This document shows, in pieces, positions 28,150 through 35,184 of a stretch of DNA of 64,000 nucleotides (positions are counted from its first letter, which is position 1; every line of letters begins with the position of its first letter). A program made the translations under genes and the position numbers. The DNA lies in the NCBI GenBank assembly GCA_017515635.1, contig JAFWFO010000037.1, forward strand, positions 1 to 64,000, in the 5' to 3' direction. Origin of the DNA: Selenomonadaceae bacterium. Its GTDB lineage: Bacteria > Bacillota > Negativicutes > Selenomonadales > Selenomonadaceae. Under the pieces are notes generated by a model, which worked only from the letters and a program-made list of their open reading frames with translations, ran no database searches and was not told where the DNA came from.

Positions 28150-28298
28150 GCGTTATTGAAGTTCGCGGGCTGAAAAAATCTTTCGGCGGCTTGGAAGTTT
28201 TGCGCGGAATTGATTTGACTGTCGAAGCGGGCGCAAGCGTGACGCTTGACCCAATTAGTGCGGCTCAGTTTAAATTTTCGGCGTTGAGGTGATTTATT
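28146..28298 (+). pseudogene. truncated first copy of the ABC ATPase start plus inserted element
   Basis: 28147-28231 repeats 85 bp of the ATPase 5' end (28299-28383) with a single mismatch. It then runs into a 67-nt insert (28232-28298) headed by the 15-nt palindrome CAAGCGTGACGCTTG. Read from the ATG at 28146 it gives a 50-residue peptide: 30 ATPase residues plus an unrelated tail ending at TGA 28290. The insert's GAGGTG serves as ribosome site for the intact copy. Confidence 0.85.
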
Positions 28299-29407
28299 TG
28301 AGCGTTATTGAAGTTCGCGGGCTGAAAAAATCTTTCGGCGGCTTGGAAGTTCTGCGCGGAATTGATTTGACTGTCGAAGCGGGTGAACGCATTGCGATTA
28401 TCGGCGGCTCCGGTTGCGGCAAAAGTGTTTTCTTGCGTTGCGTGGAACTTTTGGAGACTCCGAACGCGGGAAAAATTTTCATTGACGGCGAAGAAATCAC
28501 CGCGCCGAACGTCAACATTGATCTTGTGCGCCGAAAAATCGGCATGGTCTGGCAAAAATTTAACCTGTTCACGCACATGAACGTTATGGAAAATTTGACC
28601 GTCGCGCCCGTGAAACTTTTGGGGATGTCTAAAGACGAGGCTCGCGAAAAAGCGTTGGAGTTGCTCGCGCAGGTCGGTTTGACTTCAAAAGCCGATGCGT
28701 TCCCCGAAGTTTTGTCGGGCGGGCAACAACAGCGAATTGCCATTTGCCGCAGTCTGATGATGAATCCGAAAGTTATTTTGTTCGACGAACCGACAAGCGC
28801 GCTCGATCCGACAATGGTCGGCGAAGTTCTTGCCGTTATCCGCATGTTGGCGAAAAAAAATCTGACGATGATTATCGTCACGCACGAAATGAATTTTGCC
28901 CGCGAAGTCGCCACGAGAATTTTATTTTTCGCGGACGGTGAAATTTACGAACAGGGCACGCCCAAAGAAATTTTCGACGCGCCAAAACGTCCGAAGACAA
29001 TCGCGTTTATCCACAAGCAAAAATATTTCACCTATGAAATTTCCGAACGCGAATTTGACTTAATGGAACTTCAGGGCGGCATTCAAACTTTCGCGGAAAA
29101 ATATGGCTTGTCGACGCGCCGCACGAATCGTCTGCAACTCGGTTGCGAAGAGCTGATTTATGAAATGCTTGCCAATTCCTGCGAAGGCGACAACGTGAAA
29201 ATTTCGCTCGACGTGACTTATGCCGAATCCGACAATTCAGTTGCGATAAAATTTTCCTGCGCGGGGAAAAATTACAATCCGCTTGCCAAAGATTTCGACG
29301 AACTCGACGAAGAAAATTTGGGCGCGACGATTTTGCGCGGGCTTGCGAAAAATTTTTCCCACGAATTTTCCGACGGCGTCAACAAAATTGAATTTGAGTT
29401 GGCATGA
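28298..29407 (+). CDS. ABC transporter ATPase fused to a C-terminal RsbW/GHKL-like domain
   Basis: 369 residues. Residues 1-240 are a GlnQ-type ATPase: Walker A GGSGCGKSVF, signature LSGGQQQRIAICRSL, Walker B VILFDEPTSALDP and switch VTHEM. About 125 further residues follow that are not part of this family. QLGCEELIYEMLANSC, ENLGATILRGLAKNF and DGVNKIEFELA resemble the N-box region, G-box and last strand of anti-sigma/HATPase_c_2 domains, in degenerate form. It may sense nucleotide or bind a regulator; that is inference. The start is TTG at 28298 with GAGGTG 6 nt upstream. Confidence 0.85.
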   Translation: MSVIEVRGLKKSFGGLEVLRGIDLTVEAGERIAIIGGSGCGKSVFLRCVELLETPNAGKIFIDGEEITAPNVNIDLVRRKIGMVWQKFNLFTHMNVMENLTVAPVKLLGMSKDEAREKALELLAQVGLTSKADAFPEVLSGGQQQRIAICRSLMMNPKVILFDEPTSALDPTMVGEVLAVIRMLAKKNLTMIIVTHEMNFAREVATRILFFADGEIYEQGTPKEIFDAPKRPKTIAFIHKQKYFTYEISEREFDLMELQGGIQTFAEKYGLSTRRTNRLQLGCEELIYEMLANSCEGDNVKISLDVTYAESDNSVAIKFSCAGKNYNPLAKDFDELDEENLGATILRGLAKNFSHEFSDGVNKIEFELA

Positions 29408-29428
29408 ATTTTTACGGAGGTGTTTTTT

Positions 29429-29881
29429 ATGGCACGTCAACCTGACAGCGGCCTTGCCGAAAATTTTCTCAAGCGTGACGGACGATTGAATCGTTGGCGT
29501 TACTTCAAGCGTTGTTTCTTACTCGGCTTGGTCGAATTTATAATCTTCTTCGCGATTTTCGCAATGGACACGAACGCGCTCGGTCAGCTGTCGTCTTTCG
29601 GCAACATCGCGCTTAAATTGGTGATGGCGGTCGGGCAAATTCCGCTTTTCTGCCTGATAACGCGACGCCTGCACGATTGCAACCGAGACGAAAAATTGGC
29701 GTATGCGGTACTCGCACTCAATGCGATAATAATAATCCTGACCGACTACAACAACCTTATGAAGGAACCGTCACTTTTTGAAAACATAATCACCGCGCTG
29801 GCCGGCGTGATTGGAATTTACGCGATGTTTTGCCCCGGCACGAAAGGCGACAATCAATACGGCGAAGACCCGCTCGCGTGA
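29429..29881 (+). CDS. DUF805 family membrane protein
   Basis: 150 residues, about four membrane segments. DUF805 signatures: RLNRWRYFKRC near the start, RRLHDCNRDEK before the third segment and the closing PGTKGDNQYGEDP. Biochemical role unknown for the family. ATG at 29429 with ACGGAGGTG. It lies 21 bp after the ATPase gene and is probably the end of that operon. Confidence 0.88.
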   Translation: MARQPDSGLAENFLKRDGRLNRWRYFKRCFLLGLVEFIIFFAIFAMDTNALGQLSSFGNIALKLVMAVGQIPLFCLITRRLHDCNRDEKLAYAVLALNAIIIILTDYNNLMKEPSLFENIITALAGVIGIYAMFCPGTKGDNQYGEDPLA

Positions 29882-29909
29882 AACATTTTCGGCGAAACGA
29901 AAAAAATGT

Positions 29910-29939
29910 TTGTTGCATTCCTCAACACGGCGGTATAAA
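29910..29939 (+). promoter_or_regulatory. possible promoter of the small secreted protein gene
   Basis: TTGTTG, 18-nt spacer, TATAAA, about 30 bp before the start codon at 29968. Confidence 0.45.
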
Positions 29940-29967
29940 ATTTTGTCAATCAAAGGAGGTTGATACT

Positions 29968-30363
29968 ATGGAATTAGTTGTTTTGTTGGTGATAGCGGCG
30001 GCGATTTTGTTCGTCCCGAAAACCACTCACGCCGCGCCCTTCATTAAAGCCGACTTCACAAATGCACGGCTCAGCCCAAGCGAAAACGTCGTTTATCTTT
30101 ACACGAGACTGACCAACACCGGCGACCAAGACGCACGAGTCGCCCAATTCAAATTCAACTATCTCAGACTTTTCGACGCGAACGGTAACACTATTGTTGA
30201 TTTCAGCGGATTGGTCACGAGAAACCGACTTTGCTACGTGAGAAAAGGTTGCCACGTCGACAACATTGAATGGGTGATACACATTCCAAATGGCGTTCCC
30301 GATTACAGAGGCGCCATGAGCTTCGCATTTGACGGAAGAGTCGAGTACGAAACTGTCCGGTAA
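29968..30363 (+). CDS. small secreted protein of unknown function
   Basis: 131 residues. Signal peptide (VVLLVIAAAILFVPKTTHA), then a predicted beta-sandwich-like stretch (VVYLYTRLTNTGDQDARVAQF, then LRLFDANGNTIVDFSGLV and WVIHIPNGV) resembling extracellular Ig-like/FxLYD-type domains. Two Cys (L-C-Y and G-C-H) could form a disulfide. ATG at 29968 behind AAAGGAGG. A bidirectional terminator follows. Confidence 0.75.
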   Translation: MELVVLLVIAAAILFVPKTTHAAPFIKADFTNARLSPSENVVYLYTRLTNTGDQDARVAQFKFNYLRLFDANGNTIVDFSGLVTRNRLCYVRKGCHVDNIEWVIHIPNGVPDYRGAMSFAFDGRVEYETVR

Positions 30364-30388
30364 GCTTTTCAATAACCGAAAAAAATTT

Positions 30389-30417
30389 CCCCGACGTTCA
30401 AAACGTTGGGGATTTTT
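30389..30417. terminator. bidirectional terminator
   Basis: Stem CCCCGACGTT/AACGTTGGGG with a 3-nt loop and T-runs on both strands. It serves the secreted-protein gene on plus and the DUF1294 gene on minus. Confidence 0.85.
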
Positions 30418-30419
30418 GA

Positions 30420-30719
30420 TTACCGAAAAATTTTGTCCAAGATGTTGCCGGGATTCGTCAGCAACACGCCGATTAAAAATATCTGCACGAACAACAGCAA
30501 CGGCACGCCGAATTTAAATTTCAGGTGCAAAGTTTTGTGGCGGAAAACTGACATCGCAATGCCCGCGCCCAGTGCTCCGCCGATTGCCGCCCAAAGTAGC
30601 AACGTACTTTCGCGAACGCGCCATTTGTCGTGTTGAGCACAATATTTGTCGTAGCCGAACAGCGCGAACGCCACGACATTGGTAACGACGAGCCAGCTTA
30701 TCAAAAATATTTCGTCCAT
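30420..30719 (-). CDS. DUF1294 family membrane protein
   Basis: 99 residues, three to four membrane segments, with the family string FGYDKYCAQHDKWRVRE, GGALGAGIAMSVFRHKT and FKFGVPLLL. Function unknown in the family. ATG at 30719 with GAGGAG. It lies 13 bp after the DUF4127 gene and is probably co-transcribed. Confidence 0.88.
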   Translation of the reverse strand: MDEIFLISWLVVTNVVAFALFGYDKYCAQHDKWRVRESTLLLWAAIGGALGAGIAMSVFRHKTLHLKFKFGVPLLLFVQIFLIGVLLTNPGNILDKIFR

Positions 30720-30732
30720 AAAAATTTACTCC

Positions 30733-32307
30733 TCAGCCGACAAATTTAAAGCGCGGATCACATTCAAACGTTCGTTGCCACGGCAGAGTAACTTTTAAAT
30801 CTTCAAGCCGCCATTGACTCGGCAAAAGCAAATTTTTCGCGGTGAATTCCTTCATGCGTTCGTTCAAAAGCTTTTCCAGCGGCGGAAGTTTTTCGCCCAA
30901 ATTCGACGGGGTGCCTTCGCCCGCAATTCCGTAACTCGCGCCGACGATTTCTTGACGGATATTCGCCTGATAAATCCAATCGTCCAGATAACGCGTCGTC
31001 AACAATTCGGCAACGTCTTTGTCGCTCATGGACGGCGTCAACACGCCCGAACCGATTAAAAAGCCGCTCGAATTTGTCGCGGTGTTCCAGCCGCCGTAAG
31101 CGCGAATTTTGTACTGCAAGCCGTCGCGTTTAATCTGATTCATCAACGAATTGTCCGCGCCGTTTGAAAATGAAATGTCCGCCACGGCAACGGGATAATT
31201 TTTGTCGGTGAGTTCGCGCAAAATTTTCACGAAAGTTTTCACGTCGCCGCGATTTTTCGATTTGTTTTTCTTTTCGTTGGCTGACTCGAAAGTTTTGCCG
31301 TTTTCGCGGGTGTTGACGGCAACAACCAAATCTGCGCGTTCGTGCGAGGGAATTTGCAGACCGCCCGCCGCGATAATCGCCGCGTCAATCGAAACGCCGA
31401 TCGGCTCGTTACAATATGACGGCCAAGTTTCCGCGCCCGTGCCGAGGTTGTATTCGACGGACACGAACGGTGTCAAATTTCTGTCGTAATTGATTGCGCG
31501 GGCAACCAACAACATGCCGAGTTCGTCCGCGCCGCTTGTGACTTGCACGACGGTTTTGCCCATGTCGCTTGAAAGTTCGGTGAGCTTGCGGCTTTCGCGG
31601 TGCGTCTGCGAAAATCTTGCGCTGTCGTCACAGCCCAGCAAAAAATATTGAAAAATTCCTGCGCGGGTGTATTCGATAAAAAGTTCGTTCGCGTCGGAAT
31701 TTTTGGCGCGGCGCATAAACCAATCGTCAAGATATTCTTTCGGGATGTCGGCTTCAAGTTTTTTGAGCTTGCGTTTGTCGCCGCCCGTGAGCAAACCCAT
31801 TTCCTGCTTGTCGATAAGCGCGGTGTACTGAAAAATTTTCGCGCCGTGCGTCTCGTAATAAGGAACTTCGCCTTTGAAATTGTAACTGGGCGTGCGCATG
31901 ATCGTTCCGATAACGTAAATCGGCAGGTGCGGAAAATCTTCGTGGAAAGTTTTAAAACGTTGTGCGCGTTCCATAATCGTTTGCTTGTCGAGGCTGTGCG
32001 TTCGCGACGCAACCAAACTGCCGTACAACAGCGCGTCCGTCGACAAAACTGCGGCGTCGGCTTGCGGTGCGGTTTCTTCAAGCCATTTCCACATTCCTTC
32101 AACGTCGCCGCGATTCGTGCGCGTCCCGATAAATTCTTCGGGCGGCGTCAAAATTTCGTAGCCGAGTTTTTCCGCAACCTGCACGACTTGAAACAAATTG
32201 CAAGGGCGTCCGTCAATCGGCACGTAAATTATTTTTTTGCCCTGCGCGAAGGTTGTCGACGTAAAAATCAGCATAATCGTCACCAACAGCGTAAAAAATT
32301 TTTTCAA
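30733..32307 (-). CDS. DUF4127 family secreted protein
   Basis: 524 residues. Signal peptide (FFTLLVTIMLIFTSTTFA), then the DUF4127 body: IIYVPIDGRPCN at the mature N-terminus, LSTDALLYGSLVASR, LGCDDSARFS and a central TSGADELGMLLVAR. Gly/Asp-rich catalytic-looking motifs suggest a hydrolase or lyase, but no activity is established. Its start overlaps the stop of the HAD phosphatase gene by 4 nt, indicating coupled translation. Confidence 0.9.
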   Translation of the reverse strand: MKKFFTLLVTIMLIFTSTTFAQGKKIIYVPIDGRPCNLFQVVQVAEKLGYEILTPPEEFIGTRTNRGDVEGMWKWLEETAPQADAAVLSTDALLYGSLVASRTHSLDKQTIMERAQRFKTFHEDFPHLPIYVIGTIMRTPSYNFKGEVPYYETHGAKIFQYTALIDKQEMGLLTGGDKRKLKKLEADIPKEYLDDWFMRRAKNSDANELFIEYTRAGIFQYFLLGCDDSARFSQTHRESRKLTELSSDMGKTVVQVTSGADELGMLLVARAINYDRNLTPFVSVEYNLGTGAETWPSYCNEPIGVSIDAAIIAAGGLQIPSHERADLVVAVNTRENGKTFESANEKKNKSKNRGDVKTFVKILRELTDKNYPVAVADISFSNGADNSLMNQIKRDGLQYKIRAYGGWNTATNSSGFLIGSGVLTPSMSDKDVAELLTTRYLDDWIYQANIRQEIVGASYGIAGEGTPSNLGEKLPPLEKLLNERMKEFTAKNLLLPSQWRLEDLKVTLPWQRTFECDPRFKFVG

Positions 32308-33110
32308 GACGTAATCACTCCAATTTTCGCTAGGTAAGTGTAAATCCCGCCGTTTTCGTTTGAATCAGTCACTGCGGAGGCAATTTTTTTAATTTCGTCG
32401 GGCGAATTCGCCATCGCAACGGAATTCGGGATAAGTTGAAGCATTTCGGTATCGTTGTAGTTGTCGCCGAACGCAATCGCCTCGTCAAGCGAAATTCCGT
32501 AATGTTTCAGCAAAACTTCAATGCCCGTCGCTTTGGAAACGCTTTTGTCCATGACTTCCAACAAATATGGGGCACTTCGCACGACGTTAAGCGCGGGAAA
32601 TTCTTTGCTCAAGACAGTTTCCATGTTTTCGCACGTCGGAGGCGGGCAACGGACAAAAATTTTATTCGGCAACACGTTTTCGCTCAAAAGTTCGGCAAAA
32701 TTTCCGATTTCAAACGGCGCGCCAGTGTTTTCGTGCTCACGTTTGACGCGATCATCAATTTTTTCAACAATCCAATGGCGACCGGTGTAATAACTCAGCG
32801 TAATGTCTTGCCAGCCGCTTCGCATTGCCGCCAAAATATTTTTCGCCTCGTCGTGAGAAATTTTTTTGTCGAAAAGAATTTTTTCGTCCTCCGTCAAGAC
32901 AAGTCCGCCGCTGTAACTGATAACGGGCGTGTGCGGCATGTTGAGCGCGTCGGTTATCGGGTAAATTCCTTCGGGCATCCTCGCGGACACAAAAGCAAAC
33001 TTAATCCCGCGTTCCGTGACGATTTTCAGCGCGTCGGCGTGAAGTTTCGGAGTTTTTTTGTCGTTATCAAGAAATGTGCCGTCAATATCCGACAAAATTA
33101 TCTTAATCAT
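32304..33110 (-). CDS. Cof-type HAD-IIB phosphatase
   Basis: 268 residues. HAD motif I ILSDIDGTFLD, motif II SYSGG region, C2-type cap in the middle and motif IV GDNYNDTEML. Family members dephosphorylate sugar phosphates or flavin/pyridoxal phosphates; substrate not predictable here. Overlaps the FtsZ-like gene upstream by 4 nt. Confidence 0.92.
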   Translation of the reverse strand: MIKIILSDIDGTFLDNDKKTPKLHADALKIVTERGIKFAFVSARMPEGIYPITDALNMPHTPVISYSGGLVLTEDEKILFDKKISHDEAKNILAAMRSGWQDITLSYYTGRHWIVEKIDDRVKREHENTGAPFEIGNFAELLSENVLPNKIFVRCPPPTCENMETVLSKEFPALNVVRSAPYLLEVMDKSVSKATGIEVLLKHYGISLDEAIAFGDNYNDTEMLQLIPNSVAMANSPDEIKKIASAVTDSNENGGIYTYLAKIGVITS

Positions 33111-34039
33111 ATTTGAAACCTCCCAAAAATGTTTTTCAGCGACGAGAATTTAGATTGCTCAACTTTTAACGTCGGCGGGCGCATGAACATTATCGACGCT
33201 TGAACTTTATTGCCGACAGCCGAATCTTTGTCGACAAACCAAAAAAGTTTCGCGTTGCTCGGAATTTGTTCCTTGAGGAATTTTTTCGCCTCGTCAGCCG
33301 AACTTTTGAAAAATAAATCGCCGCCCGTCACTCGCGCAAGAATTTTCGGCGTGATTTTGAGTTCTTCGGGGTCAATCGTCTTGAAATTGACGGCATTTTT
33401 CATCGCGGCAAGTGAATTTTCGTTGCCTTCCGCCTCGCCGTAAGCAAAAGCCGCATTTCCGAATCGCACATCGCTTGCGGAAAGTTTTTTCTCGGAAATC
33501 AGCGCGTCCAAGAAATTTTTGACGCCGTTACAAAAAATTTCGTCCGCGACGGCAAATAAATCGTTCAAACTGACTTCTTTTCGGTTCAAACGGAACAAAA
33601 ATAACTTTTCGGCGGGCAAAGTAAACGTTGTGTCGGCTTTCGTCAATTCGTTAAGGCATTGAGCGGCGTTTTCGTGTCGAATTTGTTTTTCGAGCGTCGA
33701 CGGCAGGTTAGCGAATGAAATTACTGCGGCTTTTGATTGTTTTGCGTGCGAAATTATCATCGGAATCATTTTCGACGCCGCAGTCGAGCCCAAACCCGCA
33801 ACAATCACGATAAAATTTGCGCCGTCGAGAGCTTCCGAAAGATTTTTTTGAATCGTCACGGCGTCTCGGTTAAGAAAAATGTTTATTCGCGTCGAAGTTG
33901 TGAGCAAAATGTTTTCGTCGTTGCCGACAGCGACAAAACCTGCAGAAATTTTTTGTCCGACGTGGGAATTCATCATCAAACTAACCGCACGTGCGCCGCT
34001 TTCGCCGAGACCGACGATTTTCACGTTAAGATTTTTCAT
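33107..34039 (-). CDS. degenerate FtsZ-family protein, probably GTPase-dead
   Basis: 310 residues. The fold can be followed along FtsZ: KIVGLGESGARAVSLMM at the N-terminus, GANFIVIVAGLGSTAASK where FtsZ has the GGGTGTG tubulin signature, SLNDLFAVADEIFCNGVKNFLD, then YGEAEGNENSLAAMKNAV, ARVTGGDLFF and VGNKVQASIMF. The phosphate-binding signature is replaced by GLGSTAA, and the T7-loop N-x-D-F-A-D-V is K-L-S-A-S-D-V, so both GTP binding and catalysis look lost. It lacks the C-terminal FtsA/ZipA-binding tail of true FtsZ. It might modulate real FtsZ. Co-transcribed with two phosphatase genes. Confidence 0.72.
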   Translation of the reverse strand: MKNLNVKIVGLGESGARAVSLMMNSHVGQKISAGFVAVGNDENILLTTSTRINIFLNRDAVTIQKNLSEALDGANFIVIVAGLGSTAASKMIPMIISHAKQSKAAVISFANLPSTLEKQIRHENAAQCLNELTKADTTFTLPAEKLFLFRLNRKEVSLNDLFAVADEIFCNGVKNFLDALISEKKLSASDVRFGNAAFAYGEAEGNENSLAAMKNAVNFKTIDPEELKITPKILARVTGGDLFFKSSADEAKKFLKEQIPSNAKLFWFVDKDSAVGNKVQASIMFMRPPTLKVEQSKFSSLKNIFGRFQI

Positions 34040-34048
34040 TGTCGCCCC

Positions 34049-34726
34049 TCAATCGCTCTGCCAAATTTTGTCGCTCAAAATATCGATACAAGAAATTTTT
34101 CCGTTCGCCATGAAAGAACCGGTGTCCATGAGCGTGATTTTGTTCGCCAAACGAATCGGATAGTACCAATTTTCTTTGATAAACGGCGTGGGCGTGTGTC
34201 CGCAGACGACGTGCGTGCTTCCGCTGTAGTTATTATAAAATTTCTCGCGAATCCAAAGCAGTGACTCTTCTTCCTGGTCTTCAATCGTCTTTGCCGGATT
34301 AAGTCCAGCGTGCACGAATAGATATTCTTCGCCGTTAATGTCAAGCCGATAAAAATATGGTCTGTCGTCAAGAAATTTCAGTGTGCGGTCATAAGCCGTC
34401 GGATCTTTTTGTTGCCACGCGTCGAATTCGGCTTTGGTTTTGTTGCCGCCGTTTGGCAACCAGATATAAGATTCCGTGCCGCCGTACAAATAATAATACA
34501 GCATCATTTGTTCATGATTGCCGCGCAGGGCGACGACGTTTGGTTTTTCGCTCATCTCCATTGCCCAACGCAAACAACGCATATTTTCATCGCCGCGATC
34601 AATGTAATCGCCCAACAAAATCAAAAGGTCTTTTCGTTCGTCAAAATCGATTTTGTGAAACAGCGACAACAGGCGCGTAAATTTGCCGTGTATGTCGCCG
34701 ATAGCCAAAATCCGCCGATACTTCAT
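34049..34726 (-). CDS. PP2A-like metallophosphatase (serine/threonine or bis-nucleoside type)
   Basis: 225 residues. Calcineurin-type metal motifs in order: GDIHG, GDYIDRG, RGNHE, then FVHAGL and CGHTP. This set matches PrpA/PP2A-like and ApaH-like phosphatases. It lies at the promoter end of the minus-strand group with the FtsZ-like and HAD genes. Confidence 0.9.
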   Translation of the reverse strand: MKYRRILAIGDIHGKFTRLLSLFHKIDFDERKDLLILLGDYIDRGDENMRCLRWAMEMSEKPNVVALRGNHEQMMLYYYLYGGTESYIWLPNGGNKTKAEFDAWQQKDPTAYDRTLKFLDDRPYFYRLDINGEEYLFVHAGLNPAKTIEDQEEESLLWIREKFYNNYSGSTHVVCGHTPTPFIKENWYYPIRLANKITLMDTGSFMANGKISCIDILSDKIWQSD

Positions 34727-34865
34727 TGCTTCGCCCCCTTCGTGACGTTAGGGAAATTTTTTTGATAAATTCTGTCACGGGCGCGATTTTCCTGCAAACT
34801 GCCAAATCATTTGTTCGCAAGTACAAAATCCACATCGCCAATTTGACGGGTTTTTTGTCGGTTCG

Positions 34866-34914
34866 GAAAATCGAACGTCAAGGTTCGCTGTATCGAATAA
34901 AACGTTCGATTTCA
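34866..34914. repeat. 11-bp inverted repeat
   Basis: AAATCGAACGT and ACGTTCGATTT are perfect complements about 24 bp apart in the gap upstream of the metallophosphatase gene. It could be an operator or a cruciform; no T-run follows. Confidence 0.6.
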
Positions 34915-34933
34915 CTAAGTCACCAAAAAAAAT

Positions 34934-35130
34934 CGGTTTTCAACGTTCAAAACAGGTTTGAAATGAATTTCGACGTTCAAAATTATTTTCAAAGCTCAAA
35001 ACCGTTTCAAAATTAATTTCGACGTTCAAAATTATTTTCAAAGCTCAAAACACGTTTCAAAACAAATTTCAAAGCTCAAAACTGTTTCAAAACGAATTTC
35101 GACGCTCAAAACCGTTTCAAAGTGATTTTT
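34934..35130. repeat. TTTCAAA-based tandem array
   Basis: About 195 bp of units that begin TTTC and contain CAAA: TTTCGACGTTCAAAATTAT, TTTCAAAGCTCAAAACCG and TTTCAAAATTAA recur in alternating order with 12- and 18/19-bp steps. It fills most of the 458-bp gene-free stretch 34727-35184. No reading frame is conserved. Confidence 0.85.
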
Positions 35131-35134
35131 GCAA

Positions 35135-35166
35135 TAAAAAATCCCGTCCGAGTGTTTCGGGCGGGA
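35135..35166 (-). terminator. intrinsic terminator of the ABC-2/Usp fusion gene
   Basis: Ten-pair stem TCCCGTCCGA/TCGGGCGGGA with a 5-nt loop, followed on the minus strand by TTTTTT, just after the stop codon. Confidence 0.85.
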
Positions 35167-35184
35167 AATTTTGATTTCAATGTC

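Noticed and set aside
34934..35130. CRISPR array
   Set aside because: Units are 12-19 bp with no unique spacers and vary internally, so it is a tandem repeat and not a CRISPR.
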